This document shows, piece after piece, positions 1 through 8,395 of a stretch of DNA of 64,000 bases. The stretch comes from Corynebacterium uberis (GTDB lineage Bacteria; Actinomycetota; Actinomycetes; Mycobacteriales; Mycobacteriaceae), in assembly GCF_020616335.1 (NCBI RefSeq), contig NZ_CP085051.1, forward strand, positions 310,001 to 374,000. The letters are read 5' to 3'. The notes under the pieces were generated by a model. It had not been told where the DNA came from, made no database searches, and worked only from the letters and a program-made list of their open reading frames with translations. Numbering within the stretch: the stretch's first letter is position 1; each line of letters opens with the position of its first letter. Position numbers and translations under genes: made by a program.

Positions 1-1
1 T

Positions 2-667
2 AGCTACCTGGTAGACGTGGAGGTCGCCGACGGCGCTGCGGCCCTGCTGACCACCCAGTCAGCCACCAAGGTCTACCGCACCCCGCAGGGCCCGGCCCGC
101 CAACACACCCGGCTGCGCCTGCGGGCGGGGGCACGCCTGGAATACGTCCCGGACCAGCTCATCGTCTACCGCGACGGCGCCTACCGCCAGACCACCGAGG
201 TGCTCATGGCCCCCGATGCGTCCCTAGTGACCTCGGAGATCATCACCCCCGGCTGGTCACCCACCGGCGAGCCGTTCGGCTGGGACCTGCTCACCGCGCG
301 CTGCGACGTCCGCGTAGACACCCCCACCGGCCCACGGCGCCTCCTACTCGATCACCTGCGCCTAGACCCGCGCCGCGACCTCACCGGCATAGGCATCCTC
401 GAAGGCCACACCCACACCGGAACACTGCTGGTCATCGACCCGCTTATCGACGCCCCCCTCACCCAACGCCTCCACGACATCACCGCCGCCACGGCTCCGG
501 CCTCCGGGATCGCGCAGCTGCACAGCGCGCCGGGCCTGCCCGCCGGACTGCTGGTACGCAGCCTGGGCACCTCCACCAGCGACATCGCGCGCCTGCACAC
601 CTGCCTGCTCAACGAGGTGCGCGCCCGGCTGCACGACCAAGGGCCCCTGAACTTAAGAAAGTACTAA
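2..667 (+). CDS. ureD: Urease accessory protein UreD, 5' end outside window
   Basis: Urease accessory protein that, with UreF and UreG, helps load nickel into apo-urease in the cytoplasm. The frame is open from base 2, so the gene starts upstream; the GTG at 17 is internal. Seen: the UreD-typical N-terminal stretch LLTTQSATKVYR, then EYVPDQLIVYRDG and a GWSPTGEPFGWD segment. About 220 residues are visible; UreD is usually 260-290 aa, so roughly 50 residues are missing. A perfect copy of the 16-bp dispersed word lies inside the gene at 442-457. The urea transporter follows 6 bp downstream, which fits the 3' end of a urease operon. Confidence 0.88.
   Translation, partial: SYLVDVEVADGAAALLTTQSATKVYRTPQGPARQHTRLRLRAGARLEYVPDQLIVYRDGAYRQTTEVLMAPDASLVTSEIITPGWSPTGEPFGWDLLTARCDVRVDTPTGPRRLLLDHLRLDPRRDLTGIGILEGHTHTGTLLVIDPLIDAPLTQRLHDITAATAPASGIAQLHSAPGLPAGLLVRSLGTSTSDIARLHTCLLNEVRARLHDQGPLNLRKY
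442..457 (+). repeat. Dispersed 16-bp word GCTTATCGACGCCCCC, perfect copy
   Basis: Perfect copy inside ureD, read there as Leu-Ile-Asp-Ala-Pro. One of 8 perfect copies in the window. Confidence 0.9.
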
Positions 668-673
668 CCCGCC

Positions 674-1537
674 ATGCTCACTGCGCTTGCCCGAGGGCTG
701 GCCCAAATCTACCTGGCCTCCTCACCGCTGACCGGCGTGCTCATCCTCGCCGGCCTGGCGATAGCCGCCCCCGACATGGCTGTCCTGGTGGCCATCGGCG
801 CGGCCATCCAGCCGCTGGCCGCGCGCGCTATGCGAGTACCAGACGCGCAGGTGCGCGCCGGACTCTTCGGCTACAACGGCGCCCTATGCGGCACCACCAC
901 CTGGGCCTGCCTGGGCTTGAGCTGGACAGGCGTGGCAGTCACCGCGATTGGTGCGATGCTGTGCGTGCCGATCCACCTGCTTGTAGCCCGCCTGGCAACA
1001 CGCGGCAACAAGCGGTGGGATCTGCCGGTGCTCACCGTGCCGTTTTGTGCCCTGAGCACCGCCCTTGTGGCGGTTGTCCCCACCCGCGCCGACCTCCCCG
1101 CGCCCAGCCACGGGCCGGTCATTGCTGGCGCCGCCAACGCCATGGCCGAGGTATGCCGTGCCGACGGCTGGCTACCCGGGCTGATCATCCTTGCCGGCCT
1201 GGCCCTCGCCGGGTGGCGAATCGCCACCTGGGCCCTCGCCGGCTGGGCAGCCTCGTGCCTCGCCGTGGTGCTACCCGGAGTGGATACCGACGCGTTGGCC
1301 ACCGGCGTGCCGTCCTACTGCTCCGTACTGGTGGCCATCGCCGTCGGGGCGGTGTTCCTGCCGCAGGCATCCCTGCCAGTGCGGGCCGGTGCCACGGCCG
1401 CAGGGGTGGTCGTAGCGCTGCTCGTCCAGGCGGGGCTAGTGGCGTTGGGAATCGGGGTGTTCACATGGCCGTTCATCGCCGGCACCTGGGCGGGGCTGCT
1501 CCTTGGGCGGGCGCTGGAGGGCCTTCCGCGTGGCTAG
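674..1537 (+). CDS. Urea transporter (UT family)
   Basis: Predicted channel-type urea transporter in the inner membrane, supplying urea to cytoplasmic urease. The protein is 287 aa and almost wholly hydrophobic, with about ten membrane segments. It carries the two family signatures: GYNGALCG (residues 66-73) and LPVLTVPF (117-124), which mark the first half of the internal duplication. It starts at an ATG 6 bp after ureD, so the two are probably co-transcribed. The C-terminal half of the repeat is less conserved but has the family length. Role inferred from family and from the urease neighbour. Confidence 0.87.
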   Translation: MLTALARGLAQIYLASSPLTGVLILAGLAIAAPDMAVLVAIGAAIQPLAARAMRVPDAQVRAGLFGYNGALCGTTTWACLGLSWTGVAVTAIGAMLCVPIHLLVARLATRGNKRWDLPVLTVPFCALSTALVAVVPTRADLPAPSHGPVIAGAANAMAEVCRADGWLPGLIILAGLALAGWRIATWALAGWAASCLAVVLPGVDTDALATGVPSYCSVLVAIAVGAVFLPQASLPVRAGATAAGVVVALLVQAGLVALGIGVFTWPFIAGTWAGLLLGRALEGLPRG

Positions 1538-1576
1538 TTCTCTGACCCACCATGCGACTCGTCCTGCGACCCGCCC

Positions 1577-1683
1577 TGCACCGTGTGACTGGTGTGATTA
1601 ACAGAGTGCGTAAATCACCCCCGAAACACCGGTTTTTCACCCCCGAAAACGCACCGTGTAAACCCCACCAGTCACACGGTGCA
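1577..1683. repeat. 107-bp element with 18-bp terminal inverted repeats, copy 1
   Basis: Ends are perfect 18-bp inverted repeats, TGCACCGTGTGACTGGTG and its complement. The interior has two runs of the type TCACCCCCGAAA. A second copy of identical length lies 180 bp away with about three differences. It could be a non-autonomous MITE-like element or a large bidirectional hairpin. Confidence 0.85.
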
Positions 1684-1779
1684 TGTGGGGGCCCTCCCGG
1701 AGAGCGCGAACCTCGCCCCGGGGGACGCGGGCAAACCCCCGAGCATGAGCAGACGGTTCTTGCTTAGGAAGCCCGCGGG

Positions 1780-1790
1780 CGTCGATAAGC
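1780..1790 (-). repeat. Dispersed word, 11-bp core copy
   Basis: CGTCGATAAGC, the reverse complement of the core GCTTATCGACG, between the two 107-bp elements. Confidence 0.75.
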
Positions 1791-1863
1791 CTCTGCCTTG
1801 CGAACCTTGTAGACTCCCGCCCTTGCTACGACCCTCCCGCTCCCACCGTTTTGCCCCGCGCCA

Positions 1864-1970
1864 TGCACCGTGTGACTGGTGTGATTAACAGAGTGCACAA
1901 ATCACCCCCGAAACAGCGGTTTTTCACCCCCGAAAACGCACCGTGTAAACCCCACCAGTCACACGGTGCA
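1864..1970. repeat. 107-bp element with 18-bp terminal inverted repeats, copy 2
   Basis: Same length, orientation and termini as the copy at 1577-1683, with only a few interior substitutions. No coding capacity seen. Confidence 0.85.
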
Positions 1971-2390
1971 GAGGTGACGCCGCAGGGTGCAGGTGTGGCG
2001 TCGGGTGGTGCAGGGAGCGTCGATAGGTGTGTGACGTGGTCGCGATGGGTTGGGGCGAGACGGGGCCTTCACGGTCCTGGCGTGGCATCAGTGCAACGCA
2101 TGGAAATACGGGGCCTTAAAGAATCGTGGTGAGCATGCTGGGCTGTAAAAATTGACGGGATTAGAGCACTAGGGCGGATGTGCGCAATCAGTGACCAGGG
2201 TACGCACTCCGGGACATGCGGGGGTGGTGGCTTCATGCGCGCTCACCCTCGTGCGCGGAGTCTCGGCCGTGGGTACAGTCGAGCTGTATACAGCCAAGGC
2301 TGGCCGAAGCCATAACCAATCCGGAACCCAGCAGGATCAAAACCTCCCCGCACAACCAGCGGAGTTCCATTCCACAAAGGAGAACTGACT

Positions 2391-3266
2391 ATGAGCACCC
2401 CGCACGATATTGATCAGCGTCCCATCACCATCATTGGCGGCGGCACGTTGGGCCGGCGCATCGCCTTGATGTTCCTCACTCGCGGTGGGGTGGTGCGCAT
2501 CAATGACACCGATGAGTCTGTCCTGGAGGCGGCTCGCGCTTTCATCGATGAGCAGCTGCCCGGCTGGCTGGAGGTTCGTGCGCAGGCGGATGATGCTCCG
2601 GATGATGTGGCTGCCGGCACTGTGGAGACCACCACCGACATGAAGGAAGCCGTCAAGGACTCTTGGCTGATCGTTGAGGCTGTCCCGGAGGTCCCGGAGC
2701 TCAAGCGCACGATTTTGGGCCAGCTGGATGCGGCGGCGGCTGATGACGCGATCGTGGCCACCAATTCCAGCTCCTACCGCTCTGACCTGCTCATTGATAA
2801 TGTCACCGCGCCCGAGCGGGTGATGAACATGCACTTCCAGATGCCCCCGCAGGCCCTGGCCGTGGAGCTGATGACTGACGGGCAGACCGATGAGGACCTC
2901 CTGGATGTCGCCGCCGCGCAGCTGAAAACCTATGGGCTGTTTCCCTTCATCGCGCGCAAGCCTTCTACCGGCCTGATTGCCAACCGCATCTGGGCGGCGA
3001 TCAAGCGCGAGTCTTTGGCCGTGGTGGCCGAGGGCGTGGCCACCCCGCAGGATGTGGACCAGCTGTTTAAGATCATGCTTCACACCGCGTTCGGCCCCTT
3101 CGAAATGATGGACAAGGTGGGCCTGGATGTGGTGCTGGCCATTGAGGAGAATTACGTCAGCGAAAATCCGAACCTGCCGGAGGGTCCGCGCGAGCTGCTG
3201 CATCGCTACATTGATGCGGGCAAGCTGGGCGAAAAGTCCGGCGAGGGGTTCTACGAGCACTCCTAA
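2391..3266 (+). CDS. 3-hydroxyacyl-CoA dehydrogenase-like, NAD-binding
   Basis: Predicted NAD-dependent 3-hydroxyacyl-CoA dehydrogenase of the short (about 290 aa) type without a fused hydratase. Seen: Rossmann motif GGGTLG (residues 16-21), the NMHFQMPPQ segment with the His expected for this family, and KPSTGLIANRI, which corresponds to the usual K-PGF-NR motif before the helical C-terminal dimerisation domain. The start is an ATG with AAAGGAG 8 bp upstream. A second member lies at 17973-18878. The substrate may be a hydroxyacyl-CoA or a hydroxyacid; sequence alone does not settle this. Confidence 0.82.
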   Translation: MSTPHDIDQRPITIIGGGTLGRRIALMFLTRGGVVRINDTDESVLEAARAFIDEQLPGWLEVRAQADDAPDDVAAGTVETTTDMKEAVKDSWLIVEAVPEVPELKRTILGQLDAAAADDAIVATNSSSYRSDLLIDNVTAPERVMNMHFQMPPQALAVELMTDGQTDEDLLDVAAAQLKTYGLFPFIARKPSTGLIANRIWAAIKRESLAVVAEGVATPQDVDQLFKIMLHTAFGPFEMMDKVGLDVVLAIEENYVSENPNLPEGPRELLHRYIDAGKLGEKSGEGFYEHS

Positions 3267-3272
3267 AATCTC

Positions 3273-3288
3273 GCTTATCGACGCCCCC
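3273..3288 (+). repeat. Dispersed 16-bp word, perfect copy
   Basis: Perfect GCTTATCGACGCCCCC, 6 bp past the stop codon of the dehydrogenase, in the convergent gap. Confidence 0.9.
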
Positions 3289-3367
3289 TTCCCTCCCCGT
3301 GGGCACAGCGTGCGAGGTGCGCTGGAGGCTCCTCAAGCGCTAGCCAAGGACACCCCGCAAGCGCTGC

Positions 3368-4222
3368 CTATTGTTCGTCGCGGTAGACCACCATGGCGGA
3401 GAAGTCCTGGTTGCCGCGCTCGGCGTGCTGCTGGCCTTCCAGGGAGTCCAGTGCGGCGTGGAGGGCGGGCAGGTCTTGGCCTGCGGTGTCCAGCATGAGG
3501 CGGGCATCCTTGGCAATGGCGTCGACGGTGAAGTCGCCGGGATCGGTGTCCCGCTGGCCAAGGACGAAGGGGGCCTTCATGTTCTTGATGAACGCCAGGC
3601 CGGTGAACTCCAGCATGTCCAGCACTTCCTCGGCGGGGGTGTCGGTGGCGGCGCCGAGGAGCAGGGCTTCCTTGAGGCCTTCGGCACTGACGGCCAGCGC
3701 CAGGTTTGCCAGGAGCTTGCCGGTGGCGGCCTTGGGGGCGGTGTCTACTTCGCGGAGGCGCTGCGGGTTGGCGGCGGCCCAGGGGGCGACGATCTCGGCG
3801 GCTAGTGCCCGGGCGTCGGTGTCGGTGGAGCCCACGTAGACGCCGAGCTTGCCGTCGCGGGCGGGCCCCAGGGTGCCCACGACGGGGGCGTGGACGTAGC
3901 GGGGGTGGGCGGCGGCGAATTCGGCGGCGTCGGCAGGCGAGATGGTGGTGGTGTCAATCCAGACCTTGTCTGCGGGGATGAGTCCGGGGGTGGTGATGAT
4001 CTCGCGGACGGTGTCGGGCCCGAAGAGGCTGGTGATGATGACGTCGGCGTCTGCGATGGCCGCGGAGGGGCTGTCGGCGCGGGAGGCACCGGCGTCGATA
4101 AGCGGCTGGGTCTTGTCCGCGGTGCGGTTCCATACGGTCACGTGGTGGGTATCCAGGAGGTGGCGGGCAAGCTCGGTGCCCATGCGTCCGGTCCCAAGGA
4201 AGGCAATGCTGTGTTGGTTCAT
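3368..4222 (-). CDS. NAD(P)-dependent beta-hydroxyacid dehydrogenase family protein
   Basis: 284 aa, member of the 6-phosphogluconate/3-hydroxyisobutyrate dehydrogenase family. Seen: N-terminal dinucleotide motif GTGRMG (residues 10-15), [10 protein letters not shown] after beta-2, and the family's catalytic-lysine segment [12 protein letters not shown] at the start of the helical C-terminal domain. The open frame extends far upstream through hemL antisense, but the start is set at [12 protein letters not shown], where homology begins. The gene is divergent from hemL with a 63-bp gap. Substrate unknown. Reading confidence is high for the family and low for the reaction. Confidence 0.82.
   Translation of the reverse strand: MNQHSIAFLGTGRMGTELARHLLDTHHVTVWNRTADKTQPLIDAGASRADSPSAAIADADVIITSLFGPDTVREIITTPGLIPADKVWIDTTTISPADAAEFAAAHPRYVHAPVVGTLGPARDGKLGVYVGSTDTDARALAAEIVAPWAAANPQRLREVDTAPKAATGKLLANLALAVSAEGLKEALLLGAATDTPAEEVLDMLEFTGLAFIKNMKAPFVLGQRDTDPGDFTVDAIAKDARLMLDTAGQDLPALHAALDSLEGQQHAERGNQDFSAMVVYRDEQ
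4093..4103 (-). repeat. Dispersed word, 11-bp core copy
   Basis: CGTCGATAAGC inside the oxidoreductase gene; the neighbouring bases do not match the full 16-mer. Confidence 0.7.
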
Positions 4223-4272
4223 GGCTCCCACCGTGCCACAAACCGCGCCCGGGGGTGGTTGCGGGCGTGCCC

Positions 4273-4278
4273 TACAAT
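4273..4278 (+). promoter_or_regulatory. -10 box of hemL (leaderless)
   Basis: TACAAT, 7 nt before the hemL ATG. This spacing puts the transcription start at or next to the A of the start codon. Confidence 0.65.
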
Positions 4279-4285
4279 AGGGCGC

Positions 4286-5632
4286 ATGACTGCCCAGGAC
4301 GCTGACGCTGTTGCCGCTACTGATCCCACTTCCTTGCATACGCAGGGCTCTGCCGCGCTGTTTGCGCAGGCCCGCGCCGTGACGCCGGGCGGGGTGAACT
4401 CCCCGGTGCGCGCGTTTGGTTCGGTGGGAGGACAGCCGCGGTTTATTGACCATGCGCGCGGCGCCCACCTGACGGACGTGGATGGCAATGACTATGTTGA
4501 CCTGGTGTGTTCCTGGGGGCCCATGCTCATGGGGCATGCGCTGCCGCAGGTGGTGGAGGCGGTGCAGGAGGCCGCGGCGAAGGGCCTGTCCTTTGGCACG
4601 CCGACGGCGGGGGAGACCACCCTGGCGGAGCTGATTGTGGAGCGCACTAGCGCCCAAGAGGTGCGCCTGGTCAACTCCGGCACGGAGGCGACGATGTCCG
4701 CGGTGCGCCTGGCGCGCGGGTTTACGGGCCGGCCCAAGATCATCAAGTTTGAGGGCTGCTATCACGGGCACGTGGATGCGCTGCTGGCCGCCGCAGGCTC
4801 GGGTGTGGCCACGTTTGCGCTGCCGGATTCGCCGGGGGTGACCGGTGCTTCGGCCGCCGATACGATCGTGGTGCCGTACAACGATATTGCCGCCGTGCGT
4901 GCCGCCTTTGAGCAGTACCCGGACCAGATCGCCGCCGTGATCGCGGAGGCTGCCGCGGGCAACATGGGCACGGTCGCCCCGCGTGACGGCTTCAACGCCG
5001 AGCTCAAGGAGATCGCCCACGCACACGGCGCGCTGCTCATCCTCGACGAAGTGATGACCGGCTTCCGCACCTCCTACAACGGCTGGTTTGGTATCGATGG
5101 CGTCGCCGGCGACCTGACCACCTTTGGCAAGGTCATCTCCGGGGGCCTGCCCGCGGCGGCGTTCGGCGGGCGCGCAGATATCATGGAACACCTCGCCCCC
5201 CAGGGGCCGGTCTACCAGGCGGGCACCCTGTCCGGAAACCCGGTGGCCGTCGCCGCCGGCACCGCGTCCCTGAAGGCGGCCACCCCGGAGGTCTACCAGC
5301 AGGTCGCCGCCAACGCGGACCGGCTGGCCGGGCTGCTCGATTCCTCCCTGAGCGCCGCCGGCGTGGCCCACCACATCCAGCGCGCCGCGACGATGCTCTC
5401 CGTGCGCTTCGCCGAGGGCGAGGGCCACAACTTCGCAGACATGAAGGCCGCGGACACCTTCCGCTACCCGGCGTTCTTCCACGCCCTGCTGGACGCGGGC
5501 GTGTTCGCCCCGCCGAGCGTGTTTGAAACGTGGTTCGTCTCCTCCGCGCTGACGGACGCGGACTTTGAGCGCATCGAATCCGCGCTCACCCAGGCTGCGC
5601 GCGCGGCCGCCGCAGCCACTCCGGACAACTAA
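4286..5632 (+). CDS. hemL: Glutamate-1-semialdehyde 2,1-aminomutase
   Basis: PLP enzyme that converts glutamate-1-semialdehyde to 5-aminolevulinate in the C5 route to heme. 448 aa. Seen: [17 protein letters not shown] near the N-terminus, the [20 protein letters not shown] phosphate-binding region, [11 protein letters not shown] and the PLP-lysine motif [10 protein letters not shown] (Lys about 282). The frame is open upstream to 3890, but homology begins at MTAQDADA and the TACAAT box 7 nt before this ATG supports a leaderless start. A small phosphatase gene follows after about 130 bp, then cytochrome c maturation genes that would use the heme. Confidence 0.95.
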   Translation: MTAQDADAVAATDPTSLHTQGSAALFAQARAVTPGGVNSPVRAFGSVGGQPRFIDHARGAHLTDVDGNDYVDLVCSWGPMLMGHALPQVVEAVQEAAAKGLSFGTPTAGETTLAELIVERTSAQEVRLVNSGTEATMSAVRLARGFTGRPKIIKFEGCYHGHVDALLAAAGSGVATFALPDSPGVTGASAADTIVVPYNDIAAVRAAFEQYPDQIAAVIAEAAAGNMGTVAPRDGFNAELKEIAHAHGALLILDEVMTGFRTSYNGWFGIDGVAGDLTTFGKVISGGLPAAAFGGRADIMEHLAPQGPVYQAGTLSGNPVAVAAGTASLKAATPEVYQQVAANADRLAGLLDSSLSAAGVAHHIQRAATMLSVRFAEGEGHNFADMKAADTFRYPAFFHALLDAGVFAPPSVFETWFVSSALTDADFERIESALTQAARAAAAATPDN

Positions 5633-5760
5633 AACCGGACACCCAAACCAGCCAATTACCCCCAGCCAGCGAGCCCAGCCAGCTCACCCGGCACCCACGG
5701 ATCCCCTCCGGCGCCCCGCGCACGTTCGTGACCAACCCCCTGAAAGGACGACCTCAACCC

Positions 5761-6375
5761 ATGAGCCACGCCGCGACCATCGTGCACCTTGTTCGCCACG
5801 GTGAGGTCTATAACCCCACCAAGATTCTCTACGGCCGGATGCCGGGCTATCACTTGTCCTCCCGCGGCCGCAGTCAGGCCGCCCGCACCGCCCAGGCTTT
5901 CGCCGGCCATGATGTGACGTACCTGGCGGCCTCCCCGCTTGAGCGCGCCCAGCAGACCGCGGAGCCGATCTCCCAGGTCACCGGGGTTGCGGTGAGCACC
6001 GATGACGCCTTATTGGAGGCGGGTAACCGTTTCGAGGGGCTGCGCACCAAGGGGTGGCGCTCCCAGCTGCTCAACCCGGTGCGCTGGCCGCTGATGCTGC
6101 ACCCGAGCCAGCCGAGCTGGGGCGAGCCGTATTCGGATATTTTGGCCCGCGTCATGGACGCGGTGGAGCGCGCCCGCCTGGAGGCGGAGGGCCACGAGGC
6201 GATTCTGGTCAGCCACCAGCTGCCCATCGTGACGGTGCAGCGCGACGTCGCCGGGCGGCCCCTGGCGCACAATCCGGCGGCCCGCCGCTGCGATCTGGCT
6301 AGCGTGACGTCCTTGATTTTCCACGGCGACCAGCTCATCGGGCACCGCTACAGCGAGCCCGCCCAGGAGATCTAG
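5761..6375 (+). CDS. Histidine phosphatase (phosphoglycerate-mutase-like) family
   Basis: 204 aa cytoplasmic phosphatase of the histidine phosphatase superfamily. The catalytic RHG triplet is at residues 12-14 in LVRHGEVYN, with the expected acid in SPLERAQQTAEP and the second catalytic His in LVSHQLPI. An in-frame start exists at 5728, but the ATG at 5761 directly precedes the conserved beta strand and has AAAGGA upstream. It lies next to hemL and abuts the TlpA-like gene, a common neighbourhood in corynebacteria. The substrate is not evident. Confidence 0.85.
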   Translation: MSHAATIVHLVRHGEVYNPTKILYGRMPGYHLSSRGRSQAARTAQAFAGHDVTYLAASPLERAQQTAEPISQVTGVAVSTDDALLEAGNRFEGLRTKGWRSQLLNPVRWPLMLHPSQPSWGEPYSDILARVMDAVERARLEAEGHEAILVSHQLPIVTVQRDVAGRPLAHNPAARRCDLASVTSLIFHGDQLIGHRYSEPAQEI

Positions 6376-7026
6376 ATGTCCGCTTATCGACGCCCCCGCG
6401 CCACCGCCGCACACCTCGTCGCAGCTGTCAGCACGGCCCTGCTCACGGTTGGTCTTGCCGCCACGGGGTTGGCAGGATGCTCGGCCGATCAGACCGCCGG
6501 TACAGACGCCGTGGCCCAAGGCGGCAACGGCAGCTTCAACTTCTACTCGCCAGGCGGCAAGCTAGAGATCACCTACCCGCCCGAGGAGCGCGCGCCCGTG
6601 CAGGACTTCTCCGCCCAGTCCCTCATGGGCGAAGAGGGCACAACCATCGCGCTGTCTGACTTTGCCGGCAAGGTCGTGGTGCTCAACGCGTGGGGGCAGT
6701 GGTGCGCCCCCTGCCGGGCGGAGGTCGATGACCTCGAAGAGGTCCAGGAGGCCATCGCCCCCAAGGGTGCCACCGTGCTGGGAATCAACGTGCGCGACAA
6801 CAACCGCCAGGTAGCCCAGGACTTTGTCAAGGACAACGCGGTGAGCTACCCGTCCCTCTATGACCCGCCCTTCCGCACCGGGGCGGCCCTCGGCGGTCTG
6901 CCCACCTCCGTGGTTCCCACCACTGTGGTGCTAGACAAGCAGCACCGCCCCGCCGCAGTATTCCTGCGCACCGTCTCCTCCAAGGAGATCATTGACCTGG
7001 TCAACCAACTGGTGGCAGAACCGTGA
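6376..7026 (+). CDS. TlpA/ResA-like thioredoxin lipoprotein
   Basis: 216 aa extracytoplasmic thiol-disulfide oxidoreductase, predicted to keep apocytochrome c cysteines reduced for heme attachment. Seen: signal peptide with lipobox-like LAGC (Cys35) and a redox motif WCAPC (Cys110 and Cys113) in a thioredoxin fold, ending in a typical VPTTVVLD cis-Pro segment. It begins immediately after the phosphatase stop codon, and its last 4 bp overlap ccdA. A perfect copy of the dispersed 16-bp word lies at codons 3-8 and is read there as Ala-Tyr-Arg-Arg-Pro. Confidence 0.9.
   Translation: MSAYRRPRATAAHLVAAVSTALLTVGLAATGLAGCSADQTAGTDAVAQGGNGSFNFYSPGGKLEITYPPEERAPVQDFSAQSLMGEEGTTIALSDFAGKVVVLNAWGQWCAPCRAEVDDLEEVQEAIAPKGATVLGINVRDNNRQVAQDFVKDNAVSYPSLYDPPFRTGAALGGLPTSVVPTTVVLDKQHRPAAVFLRTVSSKEIIDLVNQLVAEP
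6382..6397 (+). repeat. Dispersed 16-bp word, perfect copy
   Basis: Perfect copy at the very start of the TlpA-like gene, in a different codon frame from the ureD copy. Confidence 0.9.
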
Positions 7027-7817
7027 GTGACGTTGGTACCGGCCTAGCAGAAATTGTGGCCTCCGGGCCGCTGCTCCTGGGACTACTCGCCGCGGCGCTC
7101 GCCGGACTCGTCTCCTTTGCCTCCCCCTGCGTGGTACCCCTGGTCCCGGGATACCTGTCCTATCTTGCTGGCACAGTCGGTGGGGAGATGGACTACTCTG
7201 ACGCCGCCGCCCCCACGGTGGGCCGCCAACGCAAGTGGGCGGTGGTCATCGCCGCGATCCTCTTCGTCGCCGGCTTTACCGTCATCTTCGTGCTGGCCAC
7301 GGTCACCATCTTCGGTGCGATCAGCGCCTTGACGCTTGGCGCCCAGACGCTCATGCGCGCCGGGGGAGTAATCACCATCCTCATGGGCTTGGTGTTTCTG
7401 GGCCTGGTTCCCGGCCTTAACCGGGACACCCGCCGTGCGCCCAAGCGGCTGACCACCTGGATCGGCGCGCCGCTGCTCGGCGCCGTGTTCGCACTGGGCT
7501 GGACACCATGTCTAGGCCCCACCCTCGGGGCGATCATCTCTGTCTCCGTGGGCACGGAAGGCATGACCGCCGCGCGCGGAGTGGCACTCATCATCGCCTA
7601 CTGCGTGGGCCTGGGCCTGCCCTTCGTCGCCCTGGCGGTAGGTTCCTCAGCAGCGATGCGCGGGGTCGGCTGGCTGCGCCGCCACACCCGCGGGGTGCAG
7701 ATCTTCGGCGGCGTCGCCATGATCCTGGTGGGTCTGGCGCTTGTCACCGGTGTGTGGGGCCACGTCATCGATTGGGCACGCCAGTGGACAGTGGACTACG
7801 GTGCAACGTTGATCTAG
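7023..7817 (+). CDS. ccdA: Cytochrome c biogenesis protein CcdA
   Basis: 264 aa polytopic membrane protein that passes electrons from cytoplasmic thioredoxin to the extracytoplasmic TlpA/ResA-like partner. About six TM segments. The two functional cysteines sit in FASPC (Cys36) and GWTPC (Cys163), each at the start of a pseudo-repeat half, as in the family. It overlaps the TlpA-like gene by 4 bp, so the pair is translationally coupled. resB and ccsB, usually next in this cluster, lie 2.9 kb further on behind an ABC-transporter cassette. Confidence 0.93.
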   Translation: MSDVGTGLAEIVASGPLLLGLLAAALAGLVSFASPCVVPLVPGYLSYLAGTVGGEMDYSDAAAPTVGRQRKWAVVIAAILFVAGFTVIFVLATVTIFGAISALTLGAQTLMRAGGVITILMGLVFLGLVPGLNRDTRRAPKRLTTWIGAPLLGAVFALGWTPCLGPTLGAIISVSVGTEGMTAARGVALIIAYCVGLGLPFVALAVGSSAAMRGVGWLRRHTRGVQIFGGVAMILVGLALVTGVWGHVIDWARQWTVDYGATLI

Positions 7818-7826
7818 CCGGGATTA

Positions 7827-7846
7827 ACACCCCCGTATGGGGGTGT
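7827..7846 (+). terminator. Hairpin after ccdA
   Basis: Perfect 8-bp stem, ACACCCCC-GTAT-GGGGGTGT, 9 bp after the ccdA stop. No T run follows, so termination is possible but unproven. Confidence 0.45.
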
Positions 7847-8173
7847 AGATGGCCTTAATGTCCACCAAACGCGAAGAAAACCATTAACCATCCTTGAATG
7901 TGCGGGGGGGGGGGGGTAGGTAATCTTGGCCCGAAACCGGTGAACTTATGGGTTCGGTATCGTTCGTAGCGGCTCTATGGATGGGCTACAGCCTGAGCTG
8001 AACGATGACGCCGTTGTTCCGTAGGGCAGAAGGTGTGCGAATAGAAGAACCTGACTATTTCGAGGGGCCGTTTTCCTGATCGAAAGCTGGCTCATACGCC
8101 TTTTGCCACAATCCTGTTCACGTGGTGATGTCAGAGTAGTGATTCTAATCTTCACCCTCACAGAGGAGGCACC
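7847..8173. other. Intergenic region with 13-G homopolymer
   Basis: No gene called. A run of 13 G at 7904-7916 lies about 260 bp before the ABC cassette. Base composition falls here relative to flanking operons. The 71-codon reverse ORF within it shows no protein-like features. Confidence 0.6.
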
Positions 8174-8395
8174 TTGTTGTTCAAGGACATAATGAGAATT
8201 GGACCCGCACCCACGATCAAGCGTGAGCTCATGTGCGCACTAGTCATGGCGATTGCTATAGGAATATTCTGCTACTGGGTGAACAACTCTGACAAACCGC
8301 TCCTTGGATATGCGGTTGCTGCTCTTATGGGCCTGTATGTAATTGGAAGGGTTGTTGTTCGAGTGGTACAGGGTGATTCTGTCGATGAAGGATAA
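8174..8395 (+). CDS. Small two-TM membrane protein of ABC cassette
   Basis: 73 aa, unrecognised. Two hydrophobic helices (LMCALVMAIAIGIFCYW and LGYAVAALMGLYVIGRVVV) separated by a short polar loop. Starts at TTG with a strong AGAGGAGG 4-5 bp upstream. Its 3' end overlaps the ATPase gene by 11 bp, so it is probably part of the same transporter or its immunity/accessory component. A+T-richer codon use than the neighbours on either side of the cassette. Confidence 0.7.
   Translation: MLFKDIMRIGPAPTIKRELMCALVMAIAIGIFCYWVNNSDKPLLGYAVAALMGLYVIGRVVVRVVQGDSVDEG

Larger units (their letters stand above)
1538..2390. other. Intergenic region with inverted-repeat elements
   Basis: No convincing gene in 850 bp. 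It holds two 107-bp inverted-repeat elements, a reverse-strand core copy of the dispersed word at 1780-1790, and a perfect 12-bp palindrome GCTGTATACAGC at 2283-2294 about 100 bp before the next gene, whose TATACA could be a -10 box or an operator. Short ORFs in this stretch read through the repeats and look spurious. Confidence 0.7.

Noticed and set aside
3890..4285. N-terminal extension of HemL from an upstream in-frame start
   Set aside because: The extension is Gly/Asp-rich antisense sequence of the oxidoreductase gene and lacks homology; a -10 box sits 7 nt before the ATG at 4286.
7946..8161. 71-codon reverse ORF before the ABC cassette, as a bacteriocin precursor
   Set aside because: No ribosome site, leader-peptide pattern or double-glycine motif, and it points away from the transporter genes.
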